Assembly: GCA_029204225.1 (NCBI GenBank)
Contig: CM055101.1
Span: 45,731,906-45,795,905, forward strand
Length of the DNA: 64,000 bases
Direction: 5' to 3'
DNA from: Diphasiastrum complanatum
Lineage: Eukaryota; Streptophyta; Lycopodiopsida; Lycopodiales; Lycopodiaceae
The position numbers were made by a program, and so were the translations under genes. Positions 58,201-64,000 of the stretch are shown in pieces; position 1 is the stretch's first letter; each line of letters starts with the position of its first letter. Below the pieces are notes generated by a model. That model was not told where the DNA came from and did no database searches. It worked only from the letters and a program-made list of their open reading frames with translations.

Positions 58201-59544
58201 GGGGTCACAGGTGCATCACGTGGCAGAGGTGGGACACATGGCACAGGTTATACCGGCAGACAGGCAGGGCACACAGGGGGGGGCAGTGGCATACCTACCT
58301 ATGTCGACATGATGGAGGAGGCTCTTGATAGAGGGCAGAGTGGTTTAGATGCTGGTCCCGCAGATGTTTGGATGCGTGCAGCACAGAGTCATGGCCGTTA
58401 CTACGACAGCACACCAGAGGAGGCACCTGATGACTTTCATTGCACAGATTGGGAGGCCATGCAGGGTCTACAGGGTGCACATGATGAGGCACGGGATGAG
58501 GCTTGGGTTAATTCAGGGGTTGGTGCACAGGATGATTCAGAGGTCGGTGCACAGGATGATTTAGAGGCTGGTGCACAGGATGAGTCCCAGAGCCCAGAGC
58601 ATTTGTATTCGGATGCCCAGCTGGCCGACTTGGTTGCCACATTGGATTCAGAGGCCCAGCAGATGCCGAGTGTCAGGGCGCCCCCATCATCTCTTGCCAG
58701 CATGCCACACACAGAGTCCCAGCCAGAGCAGCCGCATGAGGTGCCTACAGTTCCTCCAGCTCCTCAGAGGGTGTATGTGCGTCGCACAGCTCCTCCAGTG
58801 CCACCGATGCCATTTAGGCCTGCATCCCCTCCATCGCCGTCCACTTCTGCAGCACCAGGTCTCCATGGCAGGCCACCATCTGTGCCCAGGTTTTCTCTTG
58901 CAGCGCCCACATCCACAGTGGCTCCTCCAGTGGCAGCACCCACGTCACATCCTCCTCCTTTGGCAGCACCCAGGATGTACCAGTACCGGCCACCACAGCG
59001 CCCCTTTCAGTACATATCGCCACTGTACTCGCCTCCTGCACAGCCAGTTCCTCCACCTGCAGCAGCCCCACGGGCACACACTCCACGAGCTCATCCTCCT
59101 CGCTCAGTTGCACAGGGAGTTCCCTCTTTTGCTTCCCTATCCCAGCCGGCCTCAGCTTGGGCCCAGCCTAGCCAGCCAGGTGATTTGCATGGGGGTGACG
59201 AGGCATTGACAGCTCCTCTTGTCCGCAAGAGACCAGGCAGGCCCAAGGGTGCACCGAACAAGAAAGGCAAGGCACAGAAACTGTCAGGGAGGAGAGGACG
59301 ACCACGCAGGGCTCCAGGTACAGGTAGAGGTGCAGTATCACAGCCAGTTGGAGCAGGTGTTGTTGGTTTGGCCTGCTTGGGGGCTGATGCGGAGGCTGAT
59401 TGGGAGGATGAGGATGACGAGTCTTCCCCCTCGGATACACAGCCCATGCCAGTTCCAGACAGGCAGAGATATCGGCTGCGAGAGTCAGCTCGGGGCCCTG
59501 AGTTGTCTCCAGAGCATTCGTCTGAGTCAGAGCCAGAGCATTGA
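55225..59544 (+). CDS. hAT transposase, apparently intact, four exons, with AT-hook tail
   Basis: Predicted exons 55225-57098, 57213-57558, 57652-57813 and 57916-59544 join in phase through GT-AG introns to 1336 codons plus stop. A BED-type zinc finger lies near the N-terminus (C33, C36, H50, C67 in RCRYCLVEF...LKGHLLG). A proline-rich linker spans about 145-285. The catalytic core has MSDGWTDVRRRP (D380), VVTDNATNC (D443) and TPCAAHGIDLL (C467/H470). The dimerisation region covers the end of exon 2 and exon 3 (CERNWSTWALIHTRRRNRLS, about 747-766). Exon 4 adds about 540 residues: a coiled-coil start (ISDLERQVD...AERERELAEMRERELG), acidic repeats, a Pro-rich stretch, and two AT-hooks (KRPGRPKG near 1232-1239; RRGRPRR near 1253-1259). 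The extension is far longer than usual in hAT transposases. No stop or frameshift was seen. Terminal repeats of the element were not identified. Confidence 0.9.
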
Positions 59545-60004
59545 TTGTGGCTCTATTGTTTTAGTTTCAGTAGTTTGTCTCTAGCAGTCGGTCTACCATT
59601 GTACTCAGATGATTTTTCACATTATATACAGTGTTTGGCCTACATTATTTGCTGCACATTGTGCGTATGTCGCTCTGTACATGTGATGCTTTATTTTATG
59701 TTGAAGAATTCTATGTGCGTGTGTGAATCCTATTTTCATTTAATTTCGTTTGAAGTGAATGCTAGCTTCACATATATGCACATACATCATGAGCACAGCA
59801 ATCACCCCTACACCCCAAACGACATTGAATAAACACATGTAATACATCTGCATTTAAAAAAATTACAAACATTGCATCTTACATGACCAGGCTCGCGTTG
59901 CACAAAAAACAACTATGTATATATTCAACCGTTGTATCAGGATAACATCACATATACTGTCATTTTTTTAAGCAGCCATCTAGTTATTTGCTGCACCATA
60001 AACT
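59545..60004. other. 3' flank of the hAT gene
   Basis: AT-rich sequence with no domain, probably the 3' untranslated region on the left and the 3' flank of ORF-B on the right. Resembles 52680-52920 in position and partly in sequence (ACAACTATATATATTCA/CAAACACATTG... and CATTTACCGCCAAAA versus CATAAACTGCCGAAAA), supporting duplication of this whole block. Confidence 0.5.
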
Positions 60005-60170
60005 GCCGAAAACTACATAGCAACAGTCCGCCACATACGGGTGGACCTCATCTATTCTAAACATCCCTCACTGATCCTCCACCGACTCCTCGCCCTCGTC
60101 TGGTGCATTGTTTTGTCGCTCTTGCTCTGCCTCCCGGTTAGCCCGAGCTGCCTCCTGGTTAGCCCGACGT
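60005..60170 (-). pseudogene. Charged antisense ORF ('ORF-B'), copy 2, cut by copia insertion
   Basis: The minus strand reads RRANQEAARANREAEQERQN followed by NAPDEGEESVEDQ and a stop near 60070. It matches the C-terminus of the 52922-53240 ORF, with an internal repeat of ANREA/ANQEA. Its upstream part would lie to the right of 60174, where a copia LTR begins, so the ORF is interrupted there. Confidence 0.6.
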
Positions 60171-60173
60171 CTG

Positions 60174-60576
60174 TGTTGAAGAGTAATGCCTATTTTACCC
60201 CTTTTGGCTAAGCATTAGTTAAGTTGTACATAACTCATGGGGCATGTTTTTTAATTAAATGCATGACCCCCCCCTTTTTTGTTAAGTTATGTAAATTAGT
60301 GCAAGTGGCCCACTTGGCCAAGTAGCTCACTCCCATGGTTGACACCTAGACTTTCCATGCATGTAAAGGAGGTGCTTGCCTCACAAGGGATTTGGAGGAC
60401 CCACGCCCTCCTCTCTCTCACTAGCAATTCATTTCTTCTTGAGACTTTTGAGTTTGTGAGATGCTCATGCAATTCTCCTTGTGTGTGATATTTCCATAGC
60501 CAAGTTTTCTCAAGCTTTCATAGTTGATCTAGCATCTGAGTTAAGATACTCCATAGCTAGGTCTTGTAATTCTTCA
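60174..60576 (+). repeat. Copia 5' LTR
   Basis: 403 bp, begins TGTTGAAGAGTAATGCC and ends ATTCTTCA directly before the PBS. The partner LTR is beyond the window. Insertion lies within ORF-B. Confidence 0.85.
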
Positions 60577-60591
60577 TGGTATCAGAGCAGG
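60577..60591 (+). promoter_or_regulatory. Primer binding site (tRNA-Met type)
   Basis: TGGTATCAGAGCAGG immediately after the LTR. Confidence 0.93.
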
Positions 60592-61045
60592 TTGTCTAGC
60601 CTGTGAGTCTGAGAGTGAGAGAAACTTCAGTGCTTAGATTCTTGAGAAGATTCTTATCTTCTACAAGCACCTCAATCTTGAAAGAGGGAGCATTTGATCT
60701 ACAGGTGTCAGATCAGGTGGAGTCTTGCACTGTTGGTGAGCTATTGGCAAGGGGAGTGGGATGATCCAAAAACTTTCTAAATCTGGCTAAGTTTTGGAGA
60801 GTTTTTCTGGAGGAGCTTACACAAAAGTAGGGCGCACTTTCTGTAGGGGCTTCTGGTTTCTGTTCCAGTGGAGCCTAGTGCTTGTGCTAGTGAGGCCACA
60901 CCAAGTGGCAAAGACAAAAGCAGGAGCTGAAGGGTTGCCTTGAAGTGGCTACATACCCTAGTTTGGGGTTAAACCCTTGTTGTTGGAAGCTGTTCTTTTC
61001 TGATCTCTTTCAAGTTGAGCTTCTGTTTTAAGCACAGATTTTAGC
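60592..61045 (+). other. Short leader of the copia element
   Basis: About 450 bases without coding similarity between PBS and gag. Much shorter than the leaders of the two other complete copia elements here. Confidence 0.7.
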
Positions 61046-64000
61046 ATGGCAAGTCTTGGGGAGAGTTTGCTGGGTGAATCTAGCAAACTAGATGGCACAA
61101 ACTACAGAGTGTGGAAGTTCAAGATAGCCAATATCTTGATGGATAAGAATTGCTGGGAGGTCATGACAGGTACAGAACCTGTACCAACATCTGATCCTGA
61201 ATTGAAGGACTACATGAACAGGAGACATAAAGCTCATAGGATAATCAATCTTTCTGTCAAGGACAATATTATTCCTCACATTTGCAATGCAAGGGATGCA
61301 GCTGATGCTTGGACAATTCTGAAGTCTATGTTTGAAACAGTGGATTCAGCCAAGCTGGTGTATTTGCAAAACAGGTTACATACTCTCAAGATGGAAGCAG
61401 GTGCAACAATTGGTGATCATATTACAAAGGTCAAGGACCTATTGGATCAGCTTGCTTCAGTTGGAGAGAAAGTAAGTGACAGGAGTATTGTTCCCATAGT
61501 CTTGAACAGCTTGTCATTCAACTATCAAGACTATGTGATGTCCCTTTCTGCTAGGGAGAAACTCCCAACCTTTGGGGAGTTATGTGGTCTTCTTTTACAG
61601 GAGGAGATGAGAAGGAAGAATCTTTCTGAAAGGGAAGATAATCCAGAGCTTGCATTTGCTTCTAAGAAGAAGCAAAACTTTCAGAAGAAAGGCAAAGGCA
61701 AAAAGAAGAACTCAAAGCAAAGCTTGGAGCAGCAGGTGTCCAAGTTACAGGTTGGAGAGGAGTCAAGCACCAATTCCTCATCCACACCCAAGAGGAAGGG
61801 CAACTGCAACTATTGTGGTAAGTATGGGCATTTTGCTTTTGAATGCAGGAAGAAGCAAAGTGATCAGAAGAAGGGAAAGAACCAGCAGAGTCACTTTGTT
61901 GACAAAGTTGCAGAGGAGGAGCAATCTGGTGTGCTTGAGCTATTCACCGCAGCCCTATCATCTGAATCCACATTTGGTGGATGGTATATTGATTCTGGAG
62001 CCTCAAAGCACATGACACCTCATAGAGATTGGTTCAGCACCTATGAGGAGACAGAAGATCGCCAGCATGTTTGCCTTGGAGATAATTCTACACGTATGGT
62101 GAGGGGCAAAGGTACAGTTGCAATACAGCTATCATCAGGTGAGGTGAAGGAAATTAAAAGTGTGTTGCATGTACCAGGGTTGGCTAAGAACTTGTTATCT
62201 GTTGGTGCCATTACCAAACAGAACATGGTGGTAGAGTTTAATGATTCTAAATGTTTGGTAAAAGACAAAGAGAAGAACTTCAAAGTGGTAGCCAAGGGAA
62301 TGCAAGAAGGAGGTCTTTACAAGCTTTTCACAACCATTCCTAGCCAAGAGGCCTTGTCTGCAAGAGATACTAATCGGGACAAGCTTTGGCATGAGAGATA
62401 TGGTCATTTGAGTTACAAAAGTTTGCAAGTTTTGAACAGGCACAAAATGGTAGTAGATCTTCCTAGCATTAAGTCTTCTTCAGATACATGTGAGGCTTGT
62501 GCATTAGGGAAGCAACAGAGGAAAAAGTTTCCAAAGGAGAAAGCTACCAGGGCCAAGGGCATTCTTGAACTTGTGCATTCAGATTTATGTGGTCCCATGC
62601 AGGTCAAATCAGCAGGGGGGGCATACTATCTCATGACCTTCGTAGATGATTTCTCTCGGAAGGTATGGGTCTATTTTCTGAAACTGAAATCTGAAGCGTT
62701 CAAATACTTCAAACAGTGGAAAGCTATGGTGGAAAACCTCACAGGAAAGAGGTTAAAGACTCTCAGGTCAGATAAGGGTGGTGAGTATATTTCTGATGAG
62801 TTCAAAGATCTTTGCAAAGCTTGTGGGATAAAGAGACAGTTTACTGCTCCACATACACCGCAGCAAAACAGCGTGGCTGAGCGGAAAAACAGGTCTATAG
62901 TTGAGTGTGCGAGGAGCATGCTCAAGGCAAAGGGGTTGCCAAATTCCTTTTGGGCAGAAGCGGTAGCAACTGCTGTTTTTCTATTGAATAGAAGTCCAAC
63001 CAAAGCAGTTGAAGGAATCACGCCAGAAGAGGCATATAGTGGCAAGAAGCCCAAAGTGGGCAGCCTTCGAGTATTTGGGTGTACAGCATATGCACATATA
63101 CCAAAGGACTTGCGGAAGAAACTTGATGCAAAATCCGTAAAGTGTGTCTTTCTTGGGTATAGTGAAGGTGAGAAAGCTTATGTGCTATATGATCTCGAAA
63201 ACAGGAGGAAGATCCTAAGTCGAGATGTCATCTTTGATGAAGAGCATGCACCCAAGATACAGGAGCAGGAGAAGGAAGGAATTACTGAGTTCATACCCTT
63301 GATTGATTCCACGGATGAGGATCCTAGTCAAGAGTCCCGTAAGCCTCAAGTGCAGGAGCAACAACAGGAAATCGAACCTACTAGTTCGAGACCTCTTTTT
63401 GGCCAAGTACCAGAAGCAGAAGTTGGGGACAAACGGAAGACTAAAACAGTACCATGGGATACGTGGTCACCATCCACATCACCTACTGCTAGGAAAAAGC
63501 TACCTAGGTGGTATTGGGAAACAATCAAAGAAGGTCAAATGATTGAAGAAGGAGAGAGCAGTGAACAGGGTGTCAGAAGATCTCTTAGGTCTCATGAGAG
63601 ACAAGAGACTAACTTTGCTCTTATGTCCACTATTCTGAATGCAGATGAGCCACAATTCTTTCACGAAGCCGTGAGAGAAAAGGTATGGCAACATGCCATG
63701 CAGGAGGAGTACGACTCCATTGTCAAGAATGACACATGGGAGCTCACTACATTGCCAGAAGGGAAGCAACCAATAGGTTGCAAGTGGGTCTATAAGACCA
63801 AGTTTCATGCCAATGGAACAGTGGACAAGTACAAGGCAAGGTTGGTGGCGAAAGGCTATGCTCAGCAAGAGGGGCTAGACTATGATGAGACATTCGCACC
63901 TGTTGCTAAAATGACATCTATCAGGACTGTTTTGGCTATAGCCTCATATTTTGATTGGGATGTCCATCAAATGGATGTCAAGAGTGCCTTTCTTAATGGG
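61046..64000 (+). CDS. Copia gag-pol polyprotein, open to the window edge (partial)
   Basis: One frame without a stop for 985 codons, from ATG at 61046 to the last base. Order: gag (KLDGTNYRVWKFKIANILMD; KVKDLLDQLASVGE), CCHC knuckle CNYCGKYGHFAFEC from residue 254, and protease DSGA at 316-319 (GGWYIDSGASKHMTP). The integrase zinc motif follows (LWHERYGHLSYKS...CEACALGKQ). The integrase triad is D513 (VHSDLCGP), D576 (LRSDKGGEY) and E612 (NSVAERKN), giving DD35E spacing. The integrase tail is LRVFGCTAYAHIP and VFLGYSEGEKAYVLY, then the linker and the RT start (CKWVYKTKFHANGTVDKYKA, DETFAPVAKM, QMDVKSAFLNG). The YVDD box lies past the edge. The uninterrupted gag-pol frame, unlike the other copies here, indicates a recent, possibly competent insertion. 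Confidence 0.95.
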   Translation, partial: MASLGESLLGESSKLDGTNYRVWKFKIANILMDKNCWEVMTGTEPVPTSDPELKDYMNRRHKAHRIINLSVKDNIIPHICNARDAADAWTILKSMFETVDSAKLVYLQNRLHTLKMEAGATIGDHITKVKDLLDQLASVGEKVSDRSIVPIVLNSLSFNYQDYVMSLSAREKLPTFGELCGLLLQEEMRRKNLSEREDNPELAFASKKKQNFQKKGKGKKKNSKQSLEQQVSKLQVGEESSTNSSSTPKRKGNCNYCGKYGHFAFECRKKQSDQKKGKNQQSHFVDKVAEEEQSGVLELFTAALSSESTFGGWYIDSGASKHMTPHRDWFSTYEETEDRQHVCLGDNSTRMVRGKGTVAIQLSSGEVKEIKSVLHVPGLAKNLLSVGAITKQNMVVEFNDSKCLVKDKEKNFKVVAKGMQEGGLYKLFTTIPSQEALSARDTNRDKLWHERYGHLSYKSLQVLNRHKMVVDLPSIKSSSDTCEACALGKQQRKKFPKEKATRAKGILELVHSDLCGPMQVKSAGGAYYLMTFVDDFSRKVWVYFLKLKSEAFKYFKQWKAMVENLTGKRLKTLRSDKGGEYISDEFKDLCKACGIKRQFTAPHTPQQNSVAERKNRSIVECARSMLKAKGLPNSFWAEAVATAVFLLNRSPTKAVEGITPEEAYSGKKPKVGSLRVFGCTAYAHIPKDLRKKLDAKSVKCVFLGYSEGEKAYVLYDLENRRKILSRDVIFDEEHAPKIQEQEKEGITEFIPLIDSTDEDPSQESRKPQVQEQQQEIEPTSSRPLFGQVPEAEVGDKRKTKTVPWDTWSPSTSPTARKKLPRWYWETIKEGQMIEEGESSEQGVRRSLRSHERQETNFALMSTILNADEPQFFHEAVREKVWQHAMQEEYDSIVKNDTWELTTLPEGKQPIGCKWVYKTKFHANGTVDKYKARLVAKGYAQQEGLDYDETFAPVAKMTSIRTVLAIASYFDWDVHQMDVKSAFLNG

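Overview
This window looks like intergenic DNA from a land plant with a large, repeat-rich nuclear genome. The evidence is the element content: Ty1/copia and Ty3/gypsy LTR retrotransposons primed by plant-type tRNA sites, BED-finger hAT transposons with GT-AG introns, and long GA/CT, CA and TA microsatellites. I found no conserved cellular gene, no tRNA or rRNA gene, and nothing bacterial (no operons, CRISPR or IS elements). The lineage (fern, lycophyte, gymnosperm or angiosperm) cannot be decided by reading alone.

Layout. 1-0.86 kb holds a decayed gypsy RT/RNase H (minus). 0.86-3.65 kb holds unrecognised coding-like sequence, including a 198-codon minus-strand ORF preceded by a coiled-coil segment. 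4.45-5.0 kb is a gypsy-type 3' LTR with its polypurine tract. 7.7-9.4 kb is the 3' end of a copia element (minus). A relative of it lies in the opposite orientation at 13.2-15.1 kb, where gag is fused to the integrase C-terminus. At 15.1-18.5 kb this abuts a 5'-truncated-pol gypsy copy (gag, leader, PBS, LTR; minus) whose leader carries an unusual two-orientation GCGAAGGTTA repeat array. 19.1-24.0 kb is a copia gag/protease fragment bracketed by two direct copies of a ~480-bp sequence ending in CT microsatellites. 24.07-25.1 kb is a ~360-bp tandem repeat. 25-30 kb is non-coding apart from a ~300-bp tandem duplication.

Two complete LTR-element insertions can be delimited to the base. A copia element at 30128-36091 has a GGAAT target duplication and an internal ~1.5-kb inversion. 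A second at 38896-44436 has an ACTGT target duplication and LTR ends AG...CT instead of TG...CA, and it is inserted into an old hAT transposase gene (minus, ~37.6-45 kb).

From 45.9 kb on the window is dominated by hAT DNA: a spliced 3' gene end (45.9-47.3 kb), a 3'-exon fragment (51.8-52.7 kb), an inverted BED-exon fragment (54.0-54.7 kb) and one apparently intact four-exon transposase gene (55225-59544, 1336 codons). The intact gene has a long proline-rich C-terminal extension carrying two AT-hooks. A small antisense charged ORF sits just downstream of the hAT 3' end in two separate copies. GGTACC-rich inverted-repeat elements lie between the hAT copies. At 60174 a young copia element begins with an LTR and PBS. 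Its single gag-pol frame is open from 61046 to the window edge with an intact DD35E integrase.

The genes act as independent parasites rather than a pathway. The history readable here is repeated nesting, truncation, inversion and tandem duplication. Coordinates of decayed segments are approximate; LTR ends with target duplications are exact.
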